A DNA stretch of 64,000 nucleotides from Cucumis sativus (Eukaryota; Streptophyta; Magnoliopsida; Cucurbitales; Cucurbitaceae): positions 21,269,498 through 21,333,497 of the forward strand of contig NC_026660.2 of assembly GCF_000004075.3 (NCBI RefSeq). The letters run 5' to 3'. Position 1 is the stretch's first letter; every line of letters starts with the position of its first letter. Position numbers and translations under genes: made by a program. The notes beneath the pieces are model-generated. The model made no database searches and had not been told where the DNA came from. It worked only from the letters and a program-made list of their open reading frames with translations. This document shows positions 11,173-24,700 of the stretch, one piece after another.

Positions 11173-13520
11173 TTAAGACCCAGTATCAGATCCAGATGCT
11201 GAAGAACTTTCACTGTCTGAATCTGTAATTCATAGAAAAAGTAAGAATAAGAATAACAAGAATAAGACTGTAAGAATAAGAATACAGCTTCAACAAAAAC
11301 ACATTACTAAGATCCCAGCCTCAGGAATGCAGAAATAAATAATTAGAATGACTTCAGATTAAAAACGATGATAAAGAACCAAAATAACATACCACTAGAT
11401 GAAGATCCAGAATCACTGCTAGAACTGCTTGAACTACTTGACCTACTCCTACCATTGCCCTGTCCTTGAACGGGCACTGAAGATGAAACGGTATTTTCAT
11501 CTGTGTGCAAAGTTCAAAATTTGGAATTTAGTAAATAGACAAACTAAGAAAATAAGAATTAAAAACCTGACACAATGAATTATCCACCTGCTTTAGTTTT
11601 CTTTGGGACCTCCATCACAACGGGGGCCTGGATCAACAGAAGAAGACAACAGGACCATTTTCAGTACTTTATAGCACATCACAATATACATCAAAATTTT
11701 ATTCAGCACTTTACCTTTTGGGTCGAATTGTGTTCATCGTCTGCTCTTGCTCGTAGTGCAAGCTCAGCTTTTCTCTTATTCTTGCTCAAACTTTTTTTGT
11801 AGTTTGTCACAAATCTATCAAGCTCCCAGAGTGTCTCTGCATCCACACTATCTATATCCACCTCAATTTCTTCATCATCTTGAAAAATATTTGAATTTCT
11901 CTTCTTAATTATTTGTAAAATGGCATCCAATTTTTCAGAAGGTAAATTCTGAAGGTTACTACTGAGTTTTTGCTTCTCCTCATAAGTCATATCCCTTTTA
12001 TGAGGATCTTTTGCCTTGGGCTTTTTTGGAGCAGGTGTCCTACTTGAGGGAGTAGCACTCAAAGGTCTATTCTTGGAATCAAGACGATATGTTGTAGATT
12101 CTGACCTTTCCAATATTCGCTTCATGTCAAGAGGTGGTGGTGGTGGAAGACGAGCCTTTCTGGAAGTAGGTGTGGATAGAGCAGCGCCATAGTCTAATCC
12201 AAACCTCATCTCTCGATTATAGTCTGCCTCTATAATAACCCACCTATCCTCAAATATTGACAACAGTTGATCTGCCATTACATAGACATCCTGTCCTTTG
12301 GGATTATATGTCATGGCGTTGCGAAATGTAAGTCTCACATCCTCAGCAAATTCTTTAGGCGACTTGTACCAGTTTTTGTTCAGCCTAGATTTCACTGTTC
12401 CAAGGTCCATTGGATGCTTAATGATGGTGTAGTAGTCATGCAAACCAAGACCCTGCACATCGACAGGAGCATCAAACACCCAACCATACTTGTGCTTGAT
12501 CAATTTTTCCAGAAGTGAACTGCAGCTCTTAAAGAACTTGGAACCCGTCCCAAAACTGTGAGCAATTTCTCCTCCACCCGGCTTCTTTATATTCATTTTT
12601 GCCTTCTTATTACTCTCGGCTGGAGGCAGCTTGTCTTTTCCAAGTATGAATTCAGAATTTCGATAAAATTGGTTTGCTTTGGGAGTTCTTTTTTCTTTCT
12701 CCACATAATCACTCACACCCTGACTGTTCTCCAACACCGATACACTCAATTTATTCAGAGGCCTAGAAGGTTCACGAGGCACACGAACAGAAGCAACCTC
12801 AGGATGAATCTGCTGCTTGTCTCCACCAACTTTATCCATTCCCTCATTAGTCGTAACATGAAAAGTACCAGACTCACTTAACTCCCCCTGTTTTGCCTCA
12901 ATTCTTTTCAACACATCTCTAATCGTCGCAAGATCACTCTCAAGCTTACGCCGAAGTTCTCGCATCTCCTGCTTAGACTTGGATCCCAAATTATTGTTAT
13001 TTTGATTTTCCACGGCCACTTCCATAACCCCATTTCCTGAGGGTTGGTCTTGAGTGCTCTGCACTGCATCCCCAGCAGCAACCTGCTGACGATTGAGACA
13101 TGAGGAATCCTCAGACACCACATTGAATCTCGAAATGAGCTGCTCCTGAGCCGTATTCTTATCCTCCGTCACTGTAGTACACTGAAGAGGTTCAACCAAG
13201 TTGTTACCTTTATCACGGTCAACATCACTATTGACATTAGCATCGTTGTTGTCGTTGGTGGCGGTGGTGGCAGTTGTCGGGGCAGTAGCTGTGGCGGTAG
13301 CGGTCTCGTTATTTCGATTATTATCATTATCTTCTTTATTCTCAACAGCAGAGGACGTGGCAGTGGCTACATCTGCAATTGAATTTGAGTTGCTGTTGTT
13401 GTTGTTCTTCCTTTGGGCTCTGAAGGCCTTCCTAGTGTACACTTTACTCTCCACGTACCTCTGCTTCTCTCTAACACCATCTCCCACACCTCCCTCACCA
13501 ACTGTAGGTCCCGAATCCAT
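11173..13520 (-). CDS. GTE4-like: GTE4-like bromodomain/NET-domain transcription factor
   Basis: Coding exons 13520-11715, 11627-11588, 11500-11393 and 11222-11173 join in frame to 667 residues, somewhat shorter than Arabidopsis GTE4. This is a nuclear BET-type chromatin reader. The N-terminal ~190 residues are low-complexity (Asn, Thr/Ala runs). A short charged helix follows at about 183-212. The bromodomain is at about 330-428, with the acetyl-lysine-binding Asn at N406 (MTYNP). A Pro-rich stretch lies at 459-463 and the NET domain at about 508-575 (MTYEEKQKLSSNLQNLP). The three small exons encode APVVMEVPKKTKAD and a Ser/Asp-rich tail ending SGSDTGS, typical of GTE4. The start is the first in-frame ATG after an in-frame-free leader; an overlapping upstream ATG at 13524 opens a 9-codon uORF. 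The bromodomain binds acetylated histones and the family acts in cell-cycle maintenance (known for the family). Confidence 0.93.
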
Positions 13521-13857
13521 ACATGAAACTCAACAAAAACCCTAAACACCCAAATTCCCAAAAAGGAAAAAAAAAACAAAAAAAAACAAAAAGACAAGAA
13601 GAACACACAGAACACCCCAGCTAAAGGTTGTGTGAAAAAGATACACTCGGACGTTCAAAAAGGCCCAGGAAAGGCCTCAACTATCCAAAACGAACTTCCC
13701 CCCCTCCCCAAAAAAAAAGAGAAAAAGAAAAGAAAACCCTAATCCCTAAAAACCCATAAATATTAAAAACTGGTCCGATCAAACCCTAAAGAACAGAGAG
13801 ACAAACTAAAGAAGGGAGAAGAGAGAAGGAAGAGTAAAAGGGTAAGAGAAGCTTACA

Positions 13858-13985
13858 GGAGAAAAGGAAGAAAGAGTGGTAGGAGAGTGAATTCGGATCT
13901 GGAAGTGGGTAGTCGTCGTCGTCGTTTGGAACACAGTTTCTCTCTCTAGAAAGAAACTCACTTCTCTCTCTAAACTCATTTCTGA
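13858..13985 (-). other. Probable 5' UTR exon of the GTE gene
   Basis: On the minus strand a purine/pyrimidine-rich leader (CTCTCTCT-type) runs down to a good donor, TTCTCCT then GTAAGC, near 13858. It pairs with a TTTAG acceptor near 13541 just ahead of the ATG. The ~315-base leader intron contains many poly-T runs. The upstream boundary is a guess. Confidence 0.45.
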
Positions 13986-14015
13986 ATGTTTTTAAGTGTA
14001 CAGCTGTACGGCGGG

Positions 14016-14036
14016 GTGTGTGTGTGTGTGTGTGTG
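14016..14036. repeat. (GT)n microsatellite
   Basis: About ten uninterrupted GT units lie in the likely promoter or leader of the GTE gene, next to a palindromic tgtacagctgtaca-like stretch (13997-14009). Confidence 0.9.
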
Positions 14037-14169
14037 AAATGAAGCTCGCGCGTGTGAGTCCCGAAACACAAAAGTCTTGCCCGTGAAGTATCAATGTATA
14101 GATATGGGGCACACGAGTAAGTGAAGCGTTGATTGGAAGGTGTGGAACACCCTCCAATGCCCACATACT

Positions 14170-16730
14170 AATGAGATGCCGTGTGGGTTACGTGCGTATT
14201 TCTTGCTTAAGTCGGTCTATGCCGACGAGCAGCTTCCTTTCTATCAAAATTTTAGATTTTTTCCCATTCCCGCGGCTTTATTTCCATTTCGCAATTCCCC
14301 CTTCCCACTCCTTCCCAAAATCAAACCATTTTTTCATTTTTGCCTCCAAATCCCAAATTCTTCCTTCCTTTTTTTTTTATTTTGGTTTTCCCAAACTCAC
14401 TCAAATTATTCTGTTACATTTTTTTTAATTCTAATTCATTTAATTCAACCTCCCATTTTTAATATTATTAAAATATATATTACATTTTATAAATATTATA
14501 ATTCATACTTATTACTGTGATATTTAAATTTGTAATAGATAATGAAATTTTAGTAAACAAACCCAATTATGATTAATGATTACTTTACGAATAGTAATTA
14601 TGGATATAACAATATTTAGAAAAATTATAAATATAACAAATTTTGATGAATTGGTCTATAGATCAATATTTGCAACACGAATAGATTTATATTATTAATA
14701 GAATTTAACAAATTTTGTTATATTTGTAATTTTTTAAAATTTTGCTATATATTTAATCACATTCAATCTAATTATTAAATTTGCAACTATTCCAATAAAT
14801 AAATAGCCTTACAATCCAATTAAAATTCGAGGGTTGGGTTAGGTTTAAGAGCTTTTTTTTTTTTTTTTTTGTTGTTAGAACTTTGGATAACACTCCTACT
14901 ATTTTCTATTATATATATATATAATTTGTGAAAACAATTTTCATTCTTGAAGGGTTATTGGTCTAAATAAATCTTATAATTTGCGTAACTATAATCTATA
15001 ATAAAGAAATCGAGACAAAGCATACACTTGACTATAGTGGCAACCTATAGTTTGTTAAAGAACTTGAGAGAAGCACACACGTACACCGAGTAGACATGTC
15101 AACGACTTAGTTTTGATTTATTTTTTACTATTGTTGTTAAATAAACGGTTTCAATTGTTATTGTCAAAGACTCACCCAACACACACATCATCATTATTAT
15201 TATTATATAAACGAGACAAACATCTTAAAACCCGACTCGAGACATTAACTTTTCTTTTTTTAGCACTGCAAATAAATTCTATACAAAGTAACAAGCTAAA
15301 GCTACACAATGGACAGCTTAATTCATATCATTGGGATAAAACTAGAATGAATTGTACGTAAGTATGGTTAAAATTGATTCCATAAATGGATGACTAACCA
15401 CATGATAAATAGAAAGAAAAAACATTTAATTACAAAAATGATAAAACCAAAAATATAGAACAACCAACAAAATGAATAAAAAATAAGAGACATGAGGATA
15501 TATTTGATAACCTTTCTTTTCTCTCTTCTAGTTTTTCTTATTTCTTATTTTATGTTTATTGTTTTCCATAAACAAAAAACAAAAGTATGTTTATTGTTTA
15601 GTAACTTTTTCTTTTTAATTTTTTTGTTGCTTGAAAAGAAAGAAACATAAACAAAATTTTGTTAGCATCATGTGGTGGTTGTGAAGTCATTGGAAATGTT
15701 ATCAATGTCAATGGGATCAAACTGTCTCTTAATCAGCACATATCTTCTGGGTAAATTAAACATATATCTTAACAAATCATCTTATGAGTCTTCAGATATG
15801 GTTGGTGTGCAATTGTCTTGAGGCATAACCTGGTGACTCCCTCTCAGGTGAATATGTGGAAAATGAAACATGGATGCTTCTTGGAATCCTAGAAAGAGGT
15901 GTGTAGAGGTATGAGTTGGGTGGTACCATGACTCTTTTGGATTCTTAAGTTGTTTGCTTCGTTTTAGGACTTTAGTTTTCCCAAGCTCCATCTTGGATGT
16001 AATTTCTAAAGCCTTCAGTTCTCTTGTCCCTTGTAGAAAATCTAACACATAACGTCTCACTTCAATATGACAGCCCCAAAGTTTTCTTCAAAAGTTCATT
16101 TTCTTTCACTTATGTGCAAGATTTTGTAGATTATTTTTTATATCAGTACCCGTACAACTATTCAACATGAATATTCCTAAAGCATATGATGAGCCTTAGG
16201 TAATTTCAATTGGAACTCTCCACCATGAAAATCATGGTTTCAAAGCCACCAAAGAGCTTAAGCTCCCTTTTCTTAATAGCTATCTATGTCGCATAAATGT
16301 GAGCGTTCAAGGCATTGTGGAAATGGCTCGAAGTTGGAATACAAAGAAAGTCGTTCCACCCATAGCTGCTTCTTGCTGAGATAGATTCTGGTCAATCACA
16401 CTTAATTATCTAATTTATAAACTTTTGAAAACTTTGTTTATTTGATTTTCCTTTTTATATTTGGTAGTATCCTTTAGCAAAGGAACAAATTAACCCCTGC
16501 TGTTGTACCAACAAATTTTGACAGAACACAATAAACTCCTCTCTATCCCTTTCTCATTTTCAACCCCTGCCTTTTCTTTTTACCCAAAAAAAAGAAAAAG
16601 AAATGTAACTCTCTTTTATATAACCTCTTCTCTAACTTTCTCAAGAAAATTCTTAAGTGGATTTGTAAGATTAATGGTTTTTGTTAAAAAATAGAGTAAT
16701 GTAATCTATTAACTAATCAAATGGTACAAA
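14170..16730. other. Intergenic; one unassigned degenerate ORF
   Basis: Mostly AT-rich DNA with poly-T tracts (for example around 14852-14870). On the minus strand, 15782-16060 is open for 92 codons (MRRYVLDFLQGTRELKALEI start), and weak continuation with stops is seen up to about 16385. The base composition is gene-like, but I recognise no family. It could be a decayed gene fragment. No promoter or splice pattern was convincing. Confidence 0.3.
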
Positions 16731-16738
16731 GTTTAACA

Positions 16739-16747
16739 TGGTATCAG
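16739..16747 (+). other. Copia-type primer-binding-site-like sequence
   Basis: TGGTATCAG directly follows a TTTAACA-type end, as in plant copia elements that prime with initiator Met-tRNA. The upstream ~250 bases contain a TATA-like 'ttttatataacc' and pyrimidine-rich sequence that could be LTR. No matching 3' LTR was identified, so the link with the copia coding remnant at 18.2-20.6 kb is uncertain. Confidence 0.35.
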
Positions 16748-18229
16748 TTCAGATAGTGAGCAACAAAATGACAGATTGTTAGATGTATATATCTCAGTAA
16801 CTTAGAGTGTTAAGAACTTTAATATGTCATCAAGCTTTTGATTTCTTATCATGTTTGCTGGCTGGCTGTGGATATATATTTAGCATTCAGTAGAAATTTC
16901 AGGACATGGGTGGGTAAAAAAAAGTTTCCTGATTTTTATCTGCTCTTCATGAGAAAAAAAAAATGCAAGAGGGGCTTAAGGAATGAACTAGGATTAGGAA
17001 AACCACAAATTTTTTTCCCTTTTTTTCACAACGACCAACTGAACAGAAACTCTATCTCCATTAATGAGTGAATATTTATAAGCCAAAGATCTGAAACTGA
17101 TGCACAGTTCATTATTTGAACTTCCTTCAAAAACTATCTAAAAATCTAATCTTGCTCTTGGACTTACCTCTGGAGACATGTACTCCATTTGGATTGTAAA
17201 ACTAATTGTCGAATTAACTAATCTATGTAATCTAATATATTGTCTACAAAGATAGATTGTAAAAACTCAAGATGGATCATTTACTGATCTACTCACTTAC
17301 CTTCTCTGTATTTTGTTTATTCAAAGACATGGGCCAAACTTATTCAACTACAGTGTCTCTATGTTACGAGACTTATGACTAATGACAAGTATTACAATTT
17401 TCTTTCTTTTTTATTTTTTGTAGTATGACTAATATTGACTTCAATAACTCTTTGCTCCACATGGGCTACGTGACTTCAAGTGTGAAGAAGTAACTAGTAG
17501 CTGGGAGGTAGTTATACATGTCATTGAATTGGGATATACTTTGTTTTTTTTTTACTGCAGAACTCTTGTACTCAAACTGATGTTTTATTGATTTTCCAAT
17601 ATCAGATTGTGTATATGACTATTAAATTTCCCAATCATTTTCCAATAACTCAAAAGAACGTCTGTTCTTGCTGCTATGAATCTATAGAATGAGAAATACT
17701 TAGGGACGTGCATAATAATAATGCTTGAGAATTAGCTTGCTTTCTTTGTTCTTCAAGCTATATATGACCAGCTAGTTTCTTCCAACAAACATGACCAAGG
17801 TTGGGATGATGGAAGAAGATGGTGTTCGAAAAATGAAAGGAAGGAGGAAGAGCATACTTAGCTACGAAAATCGGAGGAGTGGATAGCAAATTAGAGAGAT
17901 GGAGAGAGTTTTCGTGAAAGGGGAAAGGTAATTTCATAAGTAACCAAATAGTAAAAAGTTTTCTTCCATTCTAAACATTATACTACAACTAACTTCTTTT
18001 TTTTTTCATGTTAATTTACATTCTTATCTTCGTCTATTCAATTCTATACAATTTCCAACATCTTGGACGTATCTTTCATTAACATTCCATCAAAACATTT
18101 ATTTGTAAGCATTGAATGATCTTGTATCAACAATGAGACAAGAAAAGTCATTCTCAGACATTTAATTTTCATTCTATACTATTCATTCAAGACAAAGTTT
18201 TTTTTTCACTAAAGATACAAATTTGACAT

Positions 18230-20560
18230 TTATGAAACTATTTTTCTTCTCCTCTTTCAATTTGACTATAGTAAGTTGTGATGGTAGCCCATTTTTCTTC
18301 TTGTGTGTCTTCCTCCAAATTCACTTCCAACTACAAAACTTTTCTTCAAGTTTACACTTTTGGGTTAGTTCTTGTATGTTCCTTCTATGTTCACAATCAT
18401 TCTCCTCATCGATCCAAACTTGACCCAATATCCCCCAAGTGCCTTGGTACAAATGTTATTCCCCAATTACTAGGAAAATATACACTTCTAATGGGTGTTA
18501 CCTTCTTTGAAAACCAACTTTTTTCTTCACCAAAGTCTCAAATTCAGGGAGAATGTGAGAGAATTTGAGTCACGAAAAGTTCAGCCTACTTTGTTCCACA
18601 CCTCCTAGCTAGTCACATCATATCTGAAGTCTTGGCTCCTTCTCTAAATAAGCTACCCAATCTTGTGTTGGTCTCGTCTATATATTGCTTCTAAACTTGA
18701 AGTATCACCAACTTTCTTAAACCTATTGCTTATGAACTTGAAGTCTTACAAGTTTCTGAACCTTTAGTCTCACAAAGTCATATTTTTATTGTTTACTTGA
18801 GAAGGAAAGGCCCTTACAAGACTCTGAATGTCAACCACCTGAACCAAACACATCTTCTTTGAATTCCACTTATGAGAACATCATGAATTCTATGGTGTCC
18901 TTGATTGATGATACATCACCTATCAATTGCTCAACGGAAAGATGTTGTAAGTTGTACTAGCCATCCATTTGAAAAATAAGTAGCATATGGAAAATTAAAT
19001 TCGTTCTATAAAAGCCCTCCCTAACTGAATTGGACAATATTCAAATTTCACACAATATTCTGGATGCAACTTAAGGATTCTGTGTGGAATTCAACGGTTG
19101 TAGATGAGGAAATTAAAGCTCTTGAAAGTAATGGAACGTGGACTCTCATAAAACTTCATCCTGGAAAGAGTCTCGTTGGTTGCAAATAGATTTTCACAGT
19201 TAAATATAAGGCAGATGGCGGTGTTGAAAGATTCAAACAAAGACTTGTGGCTAAAAGCTTCACTGATCAATCACATGGTGCTAAATTGAACACTGTTTGT
19301 ATCCTTTTATCTTTAACAGTAAGTCAAGATAGGCCTCTTCATCAACTTGATGTCAAATAGGCATTGTTTAATGGTGATCTCGAAGAAGAAGTTTATATTG
19401 CAGGTTCCTCTTGAAATGGAAAATGAGTTTAATAGAGACTTGGTATGCAAGTTGAGAAAGCCTTTATAAGGATTAAAACAATCTTCTCGTACTTGGTCTG
19501 ACGGATTTGCCAAAGTTGTGATTAAAAGTGGTTACCATCGGTTACCATCAGTGTCAAGTTGATCATATACTCTATTTGTGAAATATGCAAACAGAAAAAC
19601 TGCAATCCTAATTGTATATGCATATGATATCATCACCATGGTAATTAATAATCTATAGGAGATCCTTAATTTGAAAAAGATGCTTCTAACTAAATTTGAA
19701 ACAAAAGACTTGGGAAAGTTTGAGATGCCTTTTAAGAATGGAGGTGGCTAGATCTAAAAATGGCATTGTCATCTCTCAATAAAAATATATCCTAGACTTG
19801 CTAAAGGAGACTGAAAATATGGGGTGTAATCCTTCAGAAACACCATGGATCCAAATCTATAGGTCAAGACCAAAGGGAAACGGTTGGCCCAGTTGACAAG
19901 CGCATGTATCAAAGATTTGCGAGAAAGTTACTTTACTACTTATCACATACCAGACAGACATCATACTTTGTGAGCATTGTTAGTCAGCACATGCATGAAC
20001 AATTATTCCAAATGAACATCATCTGAGGACTTTTAACAGTATTTTAATGTACTTGACAGGTACTCTAGATCATGGGAGATTGTACTATAAAATGTGATCA
20101 TCAAACAAAATGATAAAACTTTATATTGATGCTAGTTGGGCCACAGAGCTAACTGTTTAGAGATCTAATCTGGATATTGTAATTATGAATGGGGAAATTT
20201 AGTCACTTTGGAGAAGCAAAAAGTAGTTATTGTAGCTAGAAGTAGTGCAAAGTTGAATATCATAATCTAGCATTGGGAATTTGTAAAGAGACGTGAACTC
20301 AAAAGCTTTTGAAAGAACAAAAGAATTGAAACCCAAAGTTCATTCAAAATACTTTGTGACAGTCAAAGAGTTCTATCCATTGTGACATAACAAACATATA
20401 GACATAAATAGACATTCCATATCTAAGGTCATCAAGAACATAGTAGAACTAAACTAAGTTCCACCTCGTCATCAAATTGTCGACATTCTCACCAAGATTT
20501 ATCGAAGAAATTTTTTAATGAGTTCAATCAATTCCAAACTCAGATTGTATTATATATATA
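18230..20560 (+). mobile_element. Decayed Ty1/copia retrotransposon (integrase C-term, RT, RNase H)
   Basis: Plus-strand reading, with frame changes and stops, gives pieces of copia pol in the right order. At 18410-18530 is the integrase C-terminal region (SKLDPISPKCLG, then VTFFENQLF). At 19090-19440 is the start of reverse transcriptase (EEIKALESNGTW, ERFKQRLVAKSF, DRPLHQLDVK). At 19600-19730 the catalytic block is degraded: the YVDD core reads AYDI. KTKDLGK-like sequence follows. At 20020-20560 is the RNase H end (LMYLTGTLDHGRL, IDASWA, VDILTKIY). About ten in-frame stops or shifts make it clearly dead. A possible LTR begins after 20560, but no paired LTR was confirmed. Confidence 0.85.
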
Positions 20561-21743
20561 CAACCCGACTTGAGGGTCGAAAGCATAAATTTGTATATAG
20601 CTAGTATATATTTTTCGTAATTAATATTTTAATTATAATTAGACGCCCTTTCCTTTATTAATTAATTTTCTTAGTTGGAATCTATCATATTATAATTACT
20701 CATTATTGGGTCTTTCTGAATAATAAGAAAAATACAATATTCTTCATAAACTATATGTTCGTGATATATATTTAAATTTATCTTCATCCACCAATTTAAG
20801 CTTTCGATCGAATCAATTGGCAAATTAAGATTGCATTAAAGCAAATGGTCTAGGAAAGTCGGTCCTGCGTTCAAGCCCCTATAATATTATTATTGGTTGA
20901 GTAGTCTAGGTTATCAAATCACTTGAATAACCCTAGCAAGCACAAGCACAAGTGAAAGAGCAATAAGGAGTTCGTTTAGCACGAGAGAGTGAAGGAGAAA
21001 TAGCCCTAACATGTGAAAGTACTATTATACTACATTTTTTTTTTCTTTTTACAATATGTTAAGTGGAGGGTTGAACTTCTAATCTTAATTTGACATAGTA
21101 CATGAAGAGTTTCAGCGCAAGAGAATTAGCAAATAGAAAAACCTTAACATATAAAAACTTTGTTATACTAGATTTTTCTTTTTATAATATGTGTTAGCTA
21201 GATAGGGGTAAACTTATTTATCATCTCGAAGTTGATAGTACATATTTATGTCATTTGAGTTATGTTCAAGTTGACCCACGTTAGTTAAGTGCAAGAAAAG
21301 TTGAATCATAACACAACTTTATTTTTTAAATTAGGTCAAACCATATTTTCAATCGTAAAAAATATATATATATATGTGTATGTGTATTTTCCGTACACAA
21401 AAAATAAATAATAATTAGTCTCCTTTATTAGGTCAAGCCTAATATATTTGGGATGTTTTATCACTTAAAAGAACAAAATGCCAAAATCTATATGGTTAAG
21501 TAATCCTTTATTTTTATTTTTTTATTTAAGAATATGGATGAATCTAATATACTAAATAAAAAGTCATATAAGAACATCGACCAACCACACTACCTTCTTC
21601 ATAAAAAGTAAAAATTTAAAATTAATAAGTGTCTAAGTGATTTCCAATTTTTTTAAAAAAAATAACAATTAAAACGGCTAATTATTAAATTCAATTACGT
21701 TTGATTTCATATAAGACAACCATAGATAGTAAATTAACTTTTA

Positions 21744-21783
<40 letters not shown>

Positions 21784-24700
21784 TTTTGTATAAGAAATAA
21801 AATTTTGAAACTATATTTACAATAAATATGTAAGTAGTTACTTTTTCTTTTTCTTTTTCTTTTTTTTATTTCTAACCATTCTCCATAATATAATAATTAT
21901 ATATTTGTTCTATTTTCATCTCGTATGTTTTTTCAAAAATTATAAATTCAACTAGAAAACCAAATTCCAATTTAAATATTTAAACATTTAACTGTACGTT
22001 TGATTTTTAGAAAGAAAGAAAAAAACAAATTTATTTTGTTGACATGTTCATCATCATTCATTTCGTGGACCTCTTCCTATTATTTTCAAAAATCATTATT
22101 AGCCTAAACGTAATTTAAATTGATTGACACGTATGAACGAGTATAAATTTTTTAAAAAAAATGATGTGAAAATGGATCAAATCCGGAATGAAAATCCATT
22201 GAAAAGACATCACCATAGAAAGGAAATTGCAAATGGGAGAAGACAAGATGAAGCCCTTTTGTTTGATTTGGAAGGTAACCAAAAAGATTAAAACCTTTTG
22301 CTTTCTAATATCATACACTTTTCTTTTTAATTAATCATTTCCTTTTTCATTCATTACAAGACGAAGTTAATTTATTGATGGTCAAGGGGAATTATTCAAA
22401 GTTAATGATCATAATTAATTGGGTAACTTAGATTATATTATAATTAATTAAATGATGAAGCCCTTTTTATATGTTTTATTTGTCAAATTACTATTTAAGG
22501 TGGGAATGTATCACCCAATTATCTCTTAAAATGGAAGCTGGGAGTCTAGTCAAAAAGGATAATATATTGGACCACTCAAATTCAATTATATTAAACTATG
22601 AAATTTATGTAATTTATGTAATGTGGATTAAATTAGTATATAGTTTGTCACTTAGTTAAGCTATAGTCAGCTTAGCTACTTTCTTTTCTTTTCTTTTTTT
22701 TCAATGGGACTTTTAAATATAACAATAAGATTCAATGGAGATCAATTGTTGTTATAATTGTTATTATTATTTTTTTCATTTGGTGGTGATTCCATATATA
22801 TTAATTTATTAGTGTGTAGTTGATATGGTTTTGGATTATGATCATCACAATTTTATTTTGTAAAAGTAGGTTGGTTTTGATTTATTGTTTTTTTCAAAGA
22901 TGATTATTCTTGTCTTTGAAATTTTTTTTAAAACCCTTAAGTGGAATAATTGATTGTTTAATTTATGAATAATATTTCAACACAAATATGGAAGAGATAA
23001 AACTTTTCACATATATATAAATTCAAAAAATAATATTACTATGTTGAATTGATTATAATATATATATATATATAGAAGTTTTTTAAATAATATACTAAAC
23101 CGATCACAAAATAGAATAATTTTGAAAACGAAAAAACCTACAGACTCAACAATGTAAAATACTAAAATTATGCCAGTCGGTACGCGATAAATTGACCACA
23201 CATATGCGATACACAATCTCAAGCATACCATGTCGCGAGAAGCCCTAAGATAAAAGAATTCTTCCTTTAGTTATTGTTATCGAGATGAAAAAATAATGTT
23301 TTTTATTTTATTCGATCTCGGGCATACATTGTCCCTAGATGCACGCTGCTTCGAGATGAAAGAGCTCTTTTTTAGTTATTCGATCTCGAGTCTTAATTAC
23401 ATTGAGATTAATAAATCGCAAGAATATATATGAAATTTATGAAAAAATGCATGATTGTACGTTATGGGTTCTTCTTATTTTGTTATAGAGACGTAAATAT
23501 TTTAAGTTTTTGTTTTTCTTCGAGTGTTTTTTATTGTTTATTAATTATTATTGCTTGGTTAGTACAAAGTTAGCATAAATTAATGATGATTTAAGATTAA
23601 TAAAAGTAATTAGTGGTTGAAAGTAAATTAAACATTCTATTCCCACTGTGAAGCACTAACAATGAATGCATCTTTTATAAGTTAAAAGCAGCTTCCCATC
23701 ACCTTTTCCTTTCTTTAACATTAACTACATCGATGCATATATATATATATATACACACACATATGAATGTATCCAAAAAGTCAAAGATATTTTCTTATTT
23801 ATACTAAAACAAAAAAGCAAAAAAAAAAGTTTGATTTTCTTTCTTTTTAAGATCAGTTGATGAGTTTTCTATTAATAATAAAACCATATGGTGTTTTAAT
23901 ATTCAAGTTTACAGAAAGATGTTTTTATAATTGTGGTGGCGACTGATTTTGATAGAATATAATAGAAAATCATTATATATTAGGAGAGAGTATGAAAGCA
24001 AATCTTTATAATATAGAAAATTGTATGTATTAAGAGATTGTATAGATTTGTTGTGTGTCATGTCAATATGCTTTTACAAATAATAAGGTGGATTTATTAA
24101 TATTTATATAGAGTTCATTAGTACTTTACGATATTTTAATATTAATATAGAGTTCATTAGTATTTTAAGGTTAAAGGTGGGATTAGTTGATGTACTTGGA
24201 CGTCGATCTCTCGATTAGGTTGACATCTCATACTAGTATTTATGAATAGAACAAGTATGGTGCTCCCTTGGAGAGTGTTTAGGTCTACCAAACTTTAAAT
24301 GGTGGAGTTGATCGGTTGGTATATTTGACCAACTTTGCCTTCTTCCAATGCTTTCAATGGTTCATTCATTGGCCACATCGATAAGTATCGTTGCTAGACT
24401 CTAAGAACTAATTTCAATGACCACTTTCACACACTTAACTTTGAGCTCCAACGACCAACTTCGATGGGCTCTGGTAATCACTTTGATGACAATTTTGACA
24501 ATCAACTATGACAACTAGTAATTAATTGTGGGCTCTGACAATCACTTTGATACAACTCTAACGATCAATTTGGGCTTCAATAACGAATTCCGACAACCAC
24601 CTACAACTTGGTCAATTACTGACACCAACATCCATCTTCGACGTCTAATTCCTACCAATTCTAGGCTTCAAAACCACCTTCTTACGACAAACTTCAATGA

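Noticed and set aside
13201-13545. 114-codon plus-strand ORF with hydrophobic Val/Ala/Leu runs
   Set aside because: It is the complement of the Thr/Ala/Asn-rich low-complexity N-terminus of the GTE gene.
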